From the NCBI GenBank assembly GCA_015062585.1, contig SUUJ01000001.1, positions 136,736 through 200,735 on the forward strand: a stretch of DNA of 64,000 bases, in the 5' to 3' direction. Both the position numbers and the translations under genes were made by a program. The notes beneath the pieces were generated by a model, which saw only the letters and a program-made list of their open reading frames with translations, was not told the origin of the DNA and did not search any database. Source of the DNA: Alphaproteobacteria bacterium. Its GTDB lineage: Bacteria; Pseudomonadota; Alphaproteobacteria; RF32; CAG-239. This document shows, in pieces, positions 54,344-63,131 of this stretch; position 1 is the stretch's first letter; each line of letters opens with the position of its first letter.

Positions 54344-55825
54344 ATGACAGACTATAGAATAGACACTATGATTGCAAGACTAAAAGATATGAGTATAAAG
54401 ATATTCAGAGGAAAATTTGATTTTAGACACTCTGAAATATATTTACATATCGCAAGAGAGGTTCTGGAAGCTTATAACAAAGGTGAAAAAAAAGAATTTG
54501 AAGTTAGCAGTTTATCCTTGGATTATATAGTAAAGGAAAGGCCTGATTTAGCAGAAGAAATTGTAGGTGTAATTGATAAATGCGATTCGGTAGAAGACAA
54601 AAAAATATTAGCTAATTTCTGTGCTGTCGAAATTATTCAAGCAAACCCTAAGTTGGTAGATAAATTTACAGATTTGTATATTGATAAAAATGATGCAGAA
54701 GGTAAACATCTTGAAGTTTTTGAAAATATATTGTGTGTTGTTGATGATAAGAAAAATTTGATAACTTTTAATGTAAATGATCAGCTTTTAGACGGTATAT
54801 ATAATTGTACTGAAAAAATGTCAGCAGTTGCAAGGGCAATGGGTATGAATATTTCGGCAAGTTATAATGGTATAGAATTTCAAATGAATCCAAAAATGAC
54901 CGCTGATGAGGGGTATAAAGAGTGGGAAAGAGAAAAGCATAGAATAGTGGAGGAATATAGAAAATCTCCGGAATATAAAGCCGAAATGAAAAGAGAAGAA
55001 GAACAAAGATTAGCCGATAAGGCTAGAGTAATGGCTGATGATATTTTGATTAAGGATGAGGTTTTTGAAGTGAGTGACAGCCATAGTAGGTTCTATGAAG
55101 ATATTTTCAAAAAAAATAAAGGTAGCGGTATGATTAATTTTGCATTTCGCTGGGCTAAATTGATGCAGGCCGAAATGAAAAAACAAGGTTTGACAGAATT
55201 GAACAAAGAGTTAGTTGATGATACCGAGCGAAGGGCTAATACTAAATATAGCATGAGTGGAGCATCATTTTCTTGTGCTCGTAATTTTTTATTACATTCA
55301 TGGTCAAAAGGTACGGAATTGGCAGCGTTTCAAAATATAGATCATGAATATAATGAAATGTTGCATATTTTACATAGTGACAAAACAAGGGAATTGTTTG
55401 ATACATATAAGCCTGGAAAATATTGTGATCCCAGTGATGAAGAATATAAATTAAAAGAAGCTGCCGGTATTTTGGCTGATGTGTTTAAGTTTGATTGGGA
55501 ACAGATTGACAGTCTTGATGATATAAATAAACCTAAAAATGCTAATTTCCCGACTGTACTGAGAAAAAGTATATGGAAATATGTTGAAGATGAAACATCT
55601 GCTTCGGTATATGATTCTGAAGAATTAAAATCGCTAATTCCTATTATTGAGCTTCCGGATAATTATACTTCTACACTCGAAGATGTTTGCATGAGAGCTC
55701 AAAGTATACTTATTGCGGATAAATTCAGGGCTGCTAAGCGACTTAAAGAAAAACAATCAAAAGCTTCAGACAATGTTGCATTGCAAATGGCTGTGCAAAG
55801 TAAAAAACAAAATCCCAAATTATAG
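54344..55825 (+). CDS. Unknown cytoplasmic protein
   Basis: Family not recognised. The 493-residue product has no signal or membrane segment. It is predicted to be mostly helical, with a charged coiled-coil-like segment at about 200-235 (EWEREKHRIVEEYRKSPEYK, then EEEQRLADKA) and a Cys-containing region near 320 (SGASFSCARNFLLHSWSKG). Base composition is like that of neighbours. AAGGATAAAAGAG supports the start. A strong hairpin precedes it and another terminator follows, so it is transcribed alone or under attenuation. Confidence 0.78.
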   Translation: MTDYRIDTMIARLKDMSIKIFRGKFDFRHSEIYLHIAREVLEAYNKGEKKEFEVSSLSLDYIVKERPDLAEEIVGVIDKCDSVEDKKILANFCAVEIIQANPKLVDKFTDLYIDKNDAEGKHLEVFENILCVVDDKKNLITFNVNDQLLDGIYNCTEKMSAVARAMGMNISASYNGIEFQMNPKMTADEGYKEWEREKHRIVEEYRKSPEYKAEMKREEEQRLADKARVMADDILIKDEVFEVSDSHSRFYEDIFKKNKGSGMINFAFRWAKLMQAEMKKQGLTELNKELVDDTERRANTKYSMSGASFSCARNFLLHSWSKGTELAAFQNIDHEYNEMLHILHSDKTRELFDTYKPGKYCDPSDEEYKLKEAAGILADVFKFDWEQIDSLDDINKPKNANFPTVLRKSIWKYVEDETSASVYDSEELKSLIPIIELPDNYTSTLEDVCMRAQSILIADKFRAAKRLKEKQSKASDNVALQMAVQSKKQNPKL

Positions 55826-55841
55826 ATATTTTATCAAAACA

Positions 55842-55871
55842 AAAACCCCCATTTGAGAAAATGGGGGTTTT
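55842..55871. terminator. Bidirectional terminator between the 54344-55825 gene and kdsB
   Basis: AAAACCCCCAT and ATGGGGGTTTT flank an 8-base loop, with T-runs in both directions between convergent genes. Confidence 0.9.
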
Positions 55872-55884
55872 AATTTTCATTTTC

Positions 55885-56658
55885 TTACTTAATCCATTTC
55901 AAAGCTTCTTGATATTCTTCCGGTGTGTTAATATCAGCTGGAGCCTCGTCAATCAGCTTCATATTATCGACTACTTTGGCACGGATTGTCATGCCGTTTT
56001 CTAAGGCACGCAATTGTTCCAAAGATTCTTTTTCTTCCAAAACACCAACCGGTAAAGATACGATTTTTTTCAAAGAAGAAGCTTTGAAAACATAAATTCC
56101 GATATGGTGGTAATAGTCATGATTTTTGCATTTTTCCGGATTGCGGATAAACGGAGCGGGGGCTCGTGTAAAATACAAACATCTGCCCTGATTTTCGCCC
56201 TCGCGCAAGCCCATGCAAATTTTTACCATACTGGGGTCATTAACATCTTTTTCCGATTTAAACAACATACCGCAAGTAGCAATATCACAATCGGTTTCTT
56301 CAACCATTTTAATCAAATCAAGGTTGATTTTCGGGTCAACATTAAGTCCGTCGCCTTGAAAATCGACCACAATATCATATTTTGAACCGTCAGGATCAAT
56401 CTCGTTTAGCGCAGCGGCGATTCTATCGGTTCCGCTTGGAAGTTTAGGGTCAGTTAAAATAGCGGTTGCGCCGAATTTGTTAGCTTCATCAACCAAAACC
56501 TGATCGCCGGCAGCAATAATAATATCACCCGGAACGCAAGCCTTAACATTTTCATAAACTCTTTGCAAAATGCTTTTGCCGTTAACATCAAGCAAAGGTT
56601 TGTTGGGTAATCTGGTCGAAGCCATTCTGACCGGTATCATGGTAACAACTTTTGACAT
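55885..56658 (-). CDS. kdsB: CMP-KDO synthetase (3-deoxy-manno-octulosonate cytidylyltransferase)
   Basis: It activates KDO with CTP for the inner core of LPS. The 257-residue product begins VVTMIPVRMASTRLPNKPLLDVNGKSIL, the nucleotide-binding signature, and has PSGTDRIAAAL (about 94-104), VVDFQGDG and the YYHHIGIYVFKASSL block (about 188-202). Typical length is about 250. AAGGAAGG lies upstream of the ATG. Supports an LPS outer membrane. Confidence 0.96.
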   Translation of the reverse strand: MSKVVTMIPVRMASTRLPNKPLLDVNGKSILQRVYENVKACVPGDIIIAAGDQVLVDEANKFGATAILTDPKLPSGTDRIAAALNEIDPDGSKYDIVVDFQGDGLNVDPKINLDLIKMVEETDCDIATCGMLFKSEKDVNDPSMVKICMGLREGENQGRCLYFTRAPAPFIRNPEKCKNHDYYHHIGIYVFKASSLKKIVSLPVGVLEEKESLEQLRALENGMTIRAKVVDNMKLIDEAPADINTPEEYQEALKWIK

Positions 56659-56742
56659 AATTAAATCCTTCCTTTTTTTTATTTCTAATTTATTAGATAC
56701 CTACCATAATATATCAAAAAAATAAAGAGATTTGTTTATTTA

Positions 56743-56771
56743 TTGACTAATATTATTTGTAGCTCTAACCT
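56743..56771 (+). promoter_or_regulatory. Promoter of the 56791-57921 gene
   Basis: TTGACT and TAACCT are 17 bases apart, just upstream of the AAGGAG ribosome binding site. Start of the transcript would be close to the AAGGAG. Confidence 0.5.
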
Positions 56772-56790
56772 AATGAGATAAGGAGTATAT

Positions 56791-57921
56791 ATGATGAAAT
56801 GCTGTTTTGATTTTGATTATAATAAAAGTTTGGTCGCTTTGAGTAACTCGTTTTTAAAATTTTACGGGGTAAAAACATTTCACCCCTCATTACCCGAACT
56901 TGACGCCAAGCTCAATTCTAAAAAATATCAAAATATCGTTTTGTTGATATTGGACGGTATGGGTATAAATGTTATCAACGAACACTTAGACGACAACAGC
57001 TTGTTAAAATCGCATATTGCTCATCAGATTTATTCGGTTTTTCCACCGACCACCACAGCCGCCACCACGGCAATTCACAGCGGAATGAGTCCGCTTGAGC
57101 ATGGTTGGGTTGCTTGGATGACATATTACAAAGAATATGACCGTTGTATCGAAAACTTCTTAAATACCGATTATTACACCGGTGAACAACTGACCACACC
57201 GTTTCCCTGTAACGATATTTTGAAATATCGTGACATATATTCGCGCATTGTCGAACAAAATCCGGATCTTGAGTTTCACAAAATCAATCCACCGTTTGAT
57301 AGCGAAGACGGGGTAAAAAGTTTTAACCAAATGTGCAAAAAAATTGCCGAGCAAGTTACCGCAAACAATAAACACAAGTTTATTCGTGCGTATTGGAACG
57401 ATCCTGATCACACTATGCACCATTTTGGTGTTACAAGCAAAGAAGCCAAAGGTGTAATGAAAGATATTGAAAGAAACTTAAAACATTTGTATTCAAAATT
57501 AAAAGATACACTGATTGTTATTACCGCCGATCATGGTATGGTTGATACTCAAAATGTAACCTTAAACGATTATCCTGACATTTGCGATTGTTTTATCCGT
57601 CCGCCATCATTGGAATCAAGGGTTGTTACTTTTGCTATAAAAGACACTCATAAAGTTGAATTTGCTAAATTATTTAATAAATATTTTGGCAATGACTTTA
57701 AGCTATATACCAAGCAAGAATTTATGTCTTCAGGTTTACTGGGAAGCGGTACACCACACCCGAAAGTCGATGATTTTATCGCCGATTTTGTGGCTATATC
57801 AACATCAGTAAAATCTTTACATTATGTAATAGATTGCATGGATAAAACAAAACTTATCGGTGAGCATGCCGGAATAAGTGAACAAGAAATGAAGATACCA
57901 CTTATTTTTATAGAAAATTAA
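56791..57921 (+). CDS. Alkaline phosphatase superfamily protein (nucleotide pyrophosphatase/phosphodiesterase type)
   Basis: The 376-residue product has metal-site motifs of the superfamily: LLILDGMG (Asp near residue 54), the nucleophile region PPTTTAATTAIHSG (about 89-102), YWNDPDHTMHHFG (about 204-216), TADHGMVD (about 245-252) and a final H in GEHAGISE (about 358-365). It has no signal peptide, so it is probably cytoplasmic. Such enzymes act on phosphodiesters or are related to phosphoglycerate mutase and sulfatases; the substrate is unknown. AAGGAG supports the start; Met2 is an equally possible start. Confidence 0.85.
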   Translation: MMKCCFDFDYNKSLVALSNSFLKFYGVKTFHPSLPELDAKLNSKKYQNIVLLILDGMGINVINEHLDDNSLLKSHIAHQIYSVFPPTTTAATTAIHSGMSPLEHGWVAWMTYYKEYDRCIENFLNTDYYTGEQLTTPFPCNDILKYRDIYSRIVEQNPDLEFHKINPPFDSEDGVKSFNQMCKKIAEQVTANNKHKFIRAYWNDPDHTMHHFGVTSKEAKGVMKDIERNLKHLYSKLKDTLIVITADHGMVDTQNVTLNDYPDICDCFIRPPSLESRVVTFAIKDTHKVEFAKLFNKYFGNDFKLYTKQEFMSSGLLGSGTPHPKVDDFIADFVAISTSVKSLHYVIDCMDKTKLIGEHAGISEQEMKIPLIFIEN

Positions 57922-58001
57922 CAGGCTGTAAAACTTTCTTGTAAATAAAAAAAATAAGTGATTTAATATAGCCAACTAAGAATTACATTAGGAGAACGTA
58001 A

Positions 58002-58763
58002 ATGATAAAACTTATGAATCAAATGCTTATGCTTAGCGGTTTTTATTTTGTTATTGCATTTGTACTTAGCACATGGAAAAATAGCTTTACTTACTATGCT
58101 GCAATGACGGCATTTGTTTTGTTTGTTGTTCTTTTTATTATATTGTGTTTTAAAAAGAAATTCGGCTTTTTTGAAAAATTTGAAAACAAAAATCCAAAGG
58201 TTTCAAATTATGTTAAAGCTGTAGGATTACCGCAATATTACAACATATTATTCGGAATGATACCCGGATTTTTTGTTGATGGAAATGCCGATATTCCGGT
58301 ATATTTTAAATATGCCGCCATAGTTTATATCATTTTATTGTTCCTATCACTGATTTATGCTACATATGTTAACTTTTTTAAGGGTAGAGTTTGGGTTAAG
58401 AAAAAAGCCTCTAAAAATAAGCCGGTAGTAGAAACAGTCAAAGTTGAAAAAATAGACCCGATTGCTGATATCGTAACAGCCGAAGAAGTTGATCCGTTAG
58501 CTGATATTATAACAGTTGAAGAAACTGATCCGTTAGCTGATATCGTAACAGTCGAAGAAACTGACCCGCTGGCAGATATTGTAACAGCCGAAGAGGTTGA
58601 TCCTTTGGCAGGTGTTGTTGAAATCAAAGAGGTTGATAAGGTTGCAGAAACTGTTGAGGTTGAAGAAGTTAAACCGGAGCCTAAAAAGAAGCCGGCAACA
58701 AAGAAAACAACCACAAAAAAAACAACTGCAAAGAAGACTACAACTAAAAAAAATGAAAAATAA
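58002..58763 (+). CDS. Membrane protein with 12-residue acidic repeats and a lysine/threonine-rich tail
   Basis: Family not recognised. In this 253-residue product the first part has about three membrane helices (about 8-27, 32-50 and 105-127). The cytoplasmic or periplasmic C-terminal half has six 12-residue repeats of the form DPLADIVTVEET (residues about 152-223), then a tail rich in Lys and Thr (KKTTTKKTTAKKTTTKK) resembling histone H1-like or nucleic-acid-binding tails. The adjacent acidic and basic segments could pair or bind polyanions; this is inference. AGGAGAAC gives a clear start. A terminator follows. Confidence 0.7.
   Translation: MIKLMNQMLMLSGFYFVIAFVLSTWKNSFTYYAAMTAFVLFVVLFIILCFKKKFGFFEKFENKNPKVSNYVKAVGLPQYYNILFGMIPGFFVDGNADIPVYFKYAAIVYIILLFLSLIYATYVNFFKGRVWVKKKASKNKPVVETVKVEKIDPIADIVTAEEVDPLADIITVEETDPLADIVTVEETDPLADIVTAEEVDPLAGVVEIKEVDKVAETVEVEEVKPEPKKKPATKKTTTKKTTAKKTTTKKNEK
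58455..58670 (+). repeat. Six 36-bp in-frame tandem repeats
   Basis: Six units in succession inside the 58002-58763 gene. Units 2-4 differ at few positions and the last two are degenerate. Near-identical DNA units suggest a recently expanded array whose copy number may vary. Confidence 0.85.
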
Positions 58764-58780
58764 TTATATTTAAGGACTTA

Positions 58781-58818
58781 AAAAACACAGCCTGTAAAAA
58801 AAAGGCTGTGTTTTTTTT
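58781..58818 (+). terminator. Terminator after the 58002-58763 gene
   Basis: AAAAACACAGCC and GGCTGTGTTTTT flank an 11-base loop, followed by more T. Confidence 0.9.
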
Positions 58819-58905
58819 AATTAAATATTGTCACAAAAAAAATAAATGATTATTTTATAAATATAACTTCTTATTACTATAGCAATTAGTAAAAAATAAT
58901 CATAT

Positions 58906-59442
58906 ATGAAGCGTTTAATTGTTGCCATTGTTGTGTTCATATCATCATTTCTGGCAAGTCATACCTATGCTCAACTTCAAGAAGATGTTGTTGCTTGTGG
59001 TTTTAGTCTTGTGGGCAGAAGTCAAGCTATGGGCGGAGAATTTACATTCTATGCATCAGTTGTCGGTATCAGGTTTAATCTAAATTTGGGTTTCTGCGGA
59101 ATCTTCAATCCTAGCGGAAATGAAAAGACGTTTTGCTATGCGGAACCCTCGTTAGGATATAATTTTTATATACCTAATCGAGATGGCTTTTCTAATATTT
59201 ATGCTATGGTTGGATACAGATCTTTTCCAACTCTGATAAATAAGGAAGCTTATCTCAACCCAGATGTATTAAACACGATAACTGCACATATTGGTTATAT
59301 CAAATTTTTTAATGACCACATCGGTATAAATGCCGGAGTTGTTATAGAGACATATTCTATACATAGAAGTGATTTTATAAGAACTTACAGAAATTTTGCT
59401 GATGGTATAGTCGGGTCTTGCGGTATAACTTACAAGTTTTAA
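58906..59442 (+). CDS. Small secreted protein, possibly an outer membrane beta-barrel
   Basis: The 178-residue product has a signal peptide (MKRLIVAIVVFISSFLASHTYA, about 22). The rest alternates polar and aromatic strands (FTFYASVVGIRFNLNLGF, SLGYNFYI, AMVGYRSF) and ends in Phe (GITYKF), the pattern of small outer membrane beta-barrels. Cys at about 31, 64, 77 and 172 are distinctive. Family not recognised. The ATG has no Shine-Dalgarno. It is followed by a terminator overlapping the stop. Confidence 0.72.
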   Translation: MKRLIVAIVVFISSFLASHTYAQLQEDVVACGFSLVGRSQAMGGEFTFYASVVGIRFNLNLGFCGIFNPSGNEKTFCYAEPSLGYNFYIPNRDGFSNIYAMVGYRSFPTLINKEAYLNPDVLNTITAHIGYIKFFNDHIGINAGVVIETYSIHRSDFIRTYRNFADGIVGSCGITYKF

Positions 59443-59483
59443 AAACACCTTTTGCTTAAAATATATGCAAAAGGTGTTTTTTT
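59441..59483 (+). terminator. Terminator after the 58906-59442 gene
   Basis: A 15-bp perfect stem (AAAAACACCTTTTGC / GCAAAAGGTGTTTTT) with an 11-base loop, starting at the stop codon of the gene, followed by a T-run. It may also act on the minus strand. Confidence 0.9.
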
Positions 59484-59498
59484 AATCTAAAACTTTTA

Positions 59499-61253
59499 CT
59501 ATCTTGAATACGATTTTCTGAAATTTCGATTATTTTTGGATGATTTAGCTTCATCGGTTGAATTATTGCTTGGATTTATAGCATTCCATGAATTATCATT
59601 ACGAGGATTTTTTTGAACTATTTTTTTCCATTCTTCCGTTATGTTATAATCATTATCAACCAAATAATAAATGAATACATCGTGCACGGATGTATTATCA
59701 TCAAGTTGTTTCACCGCCATCCAAGGTTTTGGTTCTAGTTCATCTATTTTAGCTACTTTGCCATTCAGTCTATTATTAAATTGCAATATATCAGAGTTTT
59801 GGGCTAAAAATACTCCCATACCAACCTCTTCAGCCAGTTTTTTAGTATTTTCCAATTGATCAGGGTTACCGTGTACCGGTATGCAAATAATTTCGTTAGG
59901 ATTATTCTGAGCTTCTGCTATAATTGATAACAATTGCTTTGATTCCTTGCGATTAGCATGTCCGCTTGATTGGATTTTTGCAGTCGGGAATCCTTTCAAA
60001 GGCTTTTTTGCATCATTAACGAATACAACAGCACCTAAGGATGACGTTACATTGGCAGCCTTGCAAAGTTCGTCATAGTTAATAACGCCGCGTTGCCCAA
60101 AAATAAAAAGAGTTTTGTTATCAATTGTAAAGTAGGGGTGTCCGGTCTTTTTAATGTTTTTTTTCTTTTTCTTGTTTTTTTTATCGTTTGAAGGCACAAT
60201 TTTTTCTTGTTGAATCAACTTCATGAGCGTCGAATGTTCCTCGGCAAAAGCACCACTTCCGACAATATATCTATCTTTGTGATCATATTTTTTTAAATAC
60301 GCATTGGCATCGCCCCAAAATATAATATCATCATATTCGCGTATTCCGGCATCCTGCATAGCCTTAAAAGCAAGCTTAAGTCTATAACCGTCAATAAATA
60401 CTTTACGATTTGTTTTGCGTGCGGCGTCCAAATGAATTGCCAAATTTTGTATACTGCTGGATATTACAGTCGTAATAACTTGTTTTTCAGGATGTTGCTT
60501 AATAACATCAGTCAAATTTTTGACAGCTTCTTCATGCGTAACCGTATATTCATCACCTGAATCGGTAGATGTGGAATCTAGAAAGACAATATCAATAGGC
60601 TTTCGAGATGCCAAGTCCCTAAGGGCTGCTTCTTCAAATCCTTCGCCAACTCTAACCTTTCTTGTGTGATAATCGCCGGGATGAAAAATACCAGCTTCAA
60701 CTTTACCATCGATAGAGGTCAATATATGAAAACCCAATGGACCGACAGTTGTGTGTGACATATTAATGGCTTCAATTTCTACACCCTTAAAATTAATTGC
60801 TTCACGTGATTTTATTTCAATAAACAATTCTTTTTTATCGCCATTTTCATCTATATATTTCCACTCATCCTTATCTAAATCGACTCCGGCCAGTTTCAGA
60901 GATGATTTTAACAGCTCTAAGGTACCTTTGGATGCATATATCGGAGGAAAACTATAACCGGCACGAGCCAAGTGTACCATTCCACCGATGTGATCCTCAT
61001 GTGCGTGAGATAAAAGAAGTGCATCAATTTTCGGATAAGATTTACTTGTCCCCAAATATTCTCTAATGTCAGGGAATACTGCATCAACATCAGCACCTTT
61101 TGGGGCAAACAAAGCACCACAATCCAGCATAATACGGGTAGGGCGATCATACTTACTATGTCTGTGTAACAATACACCACAGTTTGCTCCGATATTATCG
61201 GGATTGTTACCGCCATATATGGTCCATGTTGTTCCCAGTTGTTTGTTTTCCAC
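59499..61253 (-). CDS. RNase J-like metallo-beta-lactamase/beta-CASP nuclease
   Basis: RNase J proteins process and degrade RNA with endo- and 5'-exonuclease activity. The 584-residue product has the metal motif SHAHEDHIGG (His83, His85, Asp87, His88), further ligands at about His166 (NMSHTT) and Asp226 (FLDSTST), and the late beta-CASP motifs SSGHANRKE (His432) and IPVHGNPDQ (His461), as in RNase J. Oddities are a poly-lysine insert (NDKKNKKKKKNIKK, about 356-369) and a basic tail rich in Asn, Ser and Arg. The start is GTG at 61253 with GGAG about 9 bases before. It coexists with RNase E in this window, as in some alphaproteobacteria. Could be a divergent relative rather than the housekeeping RNase J. 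Confidence 0.85.
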   Translation of the reverse strand: MENKQLGTTWTIYGGNNPDNIGANCGVLLHRHSKYDRPTRIMLDCGALFAPKGADVDAVFPDIREYLGTSKSYPKIDALLLSHAHEDHIGGMVHLARAGYSFPPIYASKGTLELLKSSLKLAGVDLDKDEWKYIDENGDKKELFIEIKSREAINFKGVEIEAINMSHTTVGPLGFHILTSIDGKVEAGIFHPGDYHTRKVRVGEGFEEAALRDLASRKPIDIVFLDSTSTDSGDEYTVTHEEAVKNLTDVIKQHPEKQVITTVISSSIQNLAIHLDAARKTNRKVFIDGYRLKLAFKAMQDAGIREYDDIIFWGDANAYLKKYDHKDRYIVGSGAFAEEHSTLMKLIQQEKIVPSNDKKNKKKKKNIKKTGHPYFTIDNKTLFIFGQRGVINYDELCKAANVTSSLGAVVFVNDAKKPLKGFPTAKIQSSGHANRKESKQLLSIIAEAQNNPNEIICIPVHGNPDQLENTKKLAEEVGMGVFLAQNSDILQFNNRLNGKVAKIDELEPKPWMAVKQLDDNTSVHDVFIYYLVDNDYNITEEWKKIVQKNPRNDNSWNAINPSNNSTDEAKSSKNNRNFRKSYSR

Positions 61254-61285
61254 GACAAATCTCCAAAAATTTTAAAAATTGACTT

Positions 61286-61314
61286 CTTATATCACATTTT
61301 AGACAAAAGGGCAA
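61286..61314 (-). promoter_or_regulatory. Promoter of the RNase J-like gene
   Basis: On the minus strand TTGCCC and TATAAG are 17 bases apart, about 33 bases before the GTG start. Confidence 0.6.
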
Positions 61315-61346
61315 TAGTTTTTTGTCATAAATTTTGTCGTAATTTA

Positions 61347-61384
61347 AAATAAAAGAACGACAGCTCAAAGGCTGCCGTTCTTTT
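61347..61384 (-). terminator. Terminator after the 61406-62167 gene
   Basis: AAAAGAACGgcAGC / GCTgtCGTTCTTTT forms a stem with one internal mismatch and a 6-base loop, followed by T-rich sequence on the minus strand. Confidence 0.82.
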
Positions 61385-61405
61385 ATTTTAAGAAATTGGA
61401 TGCTC

Positions 61406-62167
61406 TTAATACCCTGCAACAAGGAGAGAGTAATATTCAATTTCTTTTTTGATGCGTCTTTTTTGGAACCATTTTTGAATTAGGTTCCCTTTCAAGACAT
61501 TCGTTTTCTTGAAGAATTTCTTCCAATCAATCTTGGAATAATTCTCTGAAAGCCAACGGATGTGCTCCTTCCACATATCCTCTGTAACAAAATGCTCAAA
61601 CATTTCTTCCCAGGTCGCATATCTCGTTATAAGAGACAATGCTTTTTCCCGCATTTCTGTTGCTTTTACGGGAGTAATGCTCTCAGGAATTTTAAATCCT
61701 CCACGAGCAATACCGTCAGGAGAGATATGTTCAACGATACTGAATAATATCGCCAAGGCGTGTTTTTTTAACACGTCATTATTAGTGTTTAACGCACTTG
61801 TCATGGCACTACTTAAAAGAAAGTTTGCCACCGATAAGGATAATTCGGCATTTCGACGTGCTGCAGAAGAGTATTCTGCGTACTTATCCTCAATAGGAGG
61901 AAGATCAATACCGTCGTGAGGAATCGCGCCCTTTGAAACCCTCTGTAAACAAATTTTCAAGAGCGTTTCATAAAGAGGTAGGTTCTCACTTCTAATTTCC
62001 CAGCTATACATAGCCATGAAATTCAACAAATGTCCCTTAATTGGCTTAAAGCCTTTTCCAGCCATTTTAGGTAGAACAACGTTGTCGACAATTTCTTGCC
62101 AATTTTTAGCGTGCAGGCCTCTTGTATTAGTTTCCTTCTGAATGTAAGTAATAATACTTGTATCCAT
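61406..62167 (-). CDS. Unknown helical protein
   Basis: Family not recognised. The 253-residue product has no signal or membrane segment and appears mostly helical, with a charged C-terminal section (KNVLKGNLIQKWFQKRRIKKEIE, approximate) ending EYYSLLVAGY. Codon use looks similar to the neighbours. The ATG lacks a Shine-Dalgarno (AAAAACACAAC precedes it). No operon partner is apparent: promoter and terminator both separate it from the next genes. The upstream gap 62168-62391 holds only AT-rich sequence and the promoter of the next gene. Confidence 0.7.
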   Translation of the reverse strand: MDTSIITYIQKETNTRGLHAKNWQEIVDNVVLPKMAGKGFKPIKGHLLNFMAMYSWEIRSENLPLYETLLKICLQRVSKGAIPHDGIDLPPIEDKYAEYSSAARRNAELSLSVANFLLSSAMTSALNTNNDVLKKHALAILFSIVEHISPDGIARGGFKIPESITPVKATEMREKALSLITRYATWEEMFEHFVTEDMWKEHIRWLSENYSKIDWKKFFKKTNVLKGNLIQKWFQKRRIKKEIEYYSLLVAGY

Positions 62168-62330
62168 GTTGTGTTTTTTTTTGTGGCGCAGACGATAGAT
62201 AATAAATCCTCTGAGCCTGGTTAATATATAGTGAATTAATTTTTAGTGATTGTTCGAGTAACATATCACAATTTTTATCTTTGCGCAAGATATTTTTGTC
62301 AAAATTTTGGCTATGTAAGGTGTTTTTTTA

Positions 62331-62358
62331 TTGACATAATTGAAATAACTTGTAAGTT
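62331..62358 (+). promoter_or_regulatory. Possible promoter of the 62392-63000 gene
   Basis: TTGACA at 62331 followed 16 bases later by TAAGTT. Perfect -35, weak -10. Confidence 0.5.
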
Positions 62359-62391
62359 AACGCCATAAAATAGAATTAGAATAGATGAATT

Positions 62392-63000
62392 ATGGAAAAT
62401 CAACGAAAACGACAACTTGTTAATCAAGTTGGCAGAGTTTACAACTCTATCATTACAAGTGTCGACCAAAAATCAAAGGTCGACGATGTGTCACCAATAG
62501 TTAAAGAACTGAGCGAAAAGCTTGCATTTGGCATTATTATTCACTCCGGCCGCGGTTGTCCCGCGTCTTATATCGGCACTCACAAACAATGTACCAGTCT
62601 GAAAGACGCATTTCAAGGGCAGGTCGGTGCTTTGAGCAACAATTGGTATTGGGTTGGAATAGCAAGTTCTGACGATATCCGCAAAACTGTCAAAAACAAG
62701 CAAAAAAATCAGGTAATCAATGTTCTGGCCTCAGATGTTGCCGATGCAACCTTAAATATCGGTTTGGTCGCCTCGCTTGATATCAGATGCGCTGATGACT
62801 ATGGCAAACAAACCGCCTATGTCGGAAATTATAAAGTTTGTACCTTGTTGCGTCGCAAATATGGCGGAAAAATAGGCAGAATTTATAACAGCTGGCATTG
62901 GATAGGAGAAGCCTCATTGGATGAGATTGAACTGGTCTACAAAGACTATCAATCAAAATCCAAACGCTTTAAGCGTAAAAAAATCGTTCTAATGTTCTAA
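62392..63000 (+). CDS. Unknown protein with an internal duplication
   Basis: Family not recognised. In this 202-residue product two halves of about 50 residues align: residues 46-96 (CPASYIGTHKQCTSLKDAF... NNWYWVGIASSDDI) and 123-179 (CADDYGKQTAYVGNYKVCTLLRRKY... YNSWHWIGEASLDEI). Each has two cysteines and the aromatic motif [NS]-W-[YH]-W-[VI]-G. The spacing suggests a small zinc or disulfide fold present twice; neither was identified. The C-terminus is very basic (KSKRFKRKKIVLMF). No Shine-Dalgarno and no signal peptide. A promoter lies upstream, and a weak hairpin follows. Confidence 0.72.
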   Translation: MENQRKRQLVNQVGRVYNSIITSVDQKSKVDDVSPIVKELSEKLAFGIIIHSGRGCPASYIGTHKQCTSLKDAFQGQVGALSNNWYWVGIASSDDIRKTVKNKQKNQVINVLASDVADATLNIGLVASLDIRCADDYGKQTAYVGNYKVCTLLRRKYGGKIGRIYNSWHWIGEASLDEIELVYKDYQSKSKRFKRKKIVLMF

Positions 63001-63010
63001 AAAAATTTCG

Positions 63011-63045
63011 AGGACTTATTTGCAAATTACTTGTAAATAAGTCCT
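63011..63045 (+). terminator. Hairpin after the 62392-63000 gene
   Basis: AGGACTTATTTGCAA / TTGTAAATAAGTCCT forms a stem of about 15 bp (one G-T pair) with a 5-base loop. The T-tract is poor (TTCTGTTATTG), so termination is plausible but not certain. Confidence 0.55.
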
Positions 63046-63055
63046 TCTGTTATTG

Positions 63056-63082
63056 TTGACATTAAATACCAAAAAATATACT
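63056..63082 (+). promoter_or_regulatory. Promoter of the acyl carrier protein gene
   Basis: TTGACA followed by TATACT after 15 bases or TACTTT after 17. The -35 is perfect. Confidence 0.55.
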
Positions 63083-63131
63083 TTATACAGATATACAAAA
63101 CGATTATTTATAAACTAAACTATATACAATT

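Noticed and set aside
58355-58714. Minus-strand 119-residue Ser/Thr repeat ORF
   Set aside because: Antisense of the 36-bp tandem repeats in the 58002-58763 gene.
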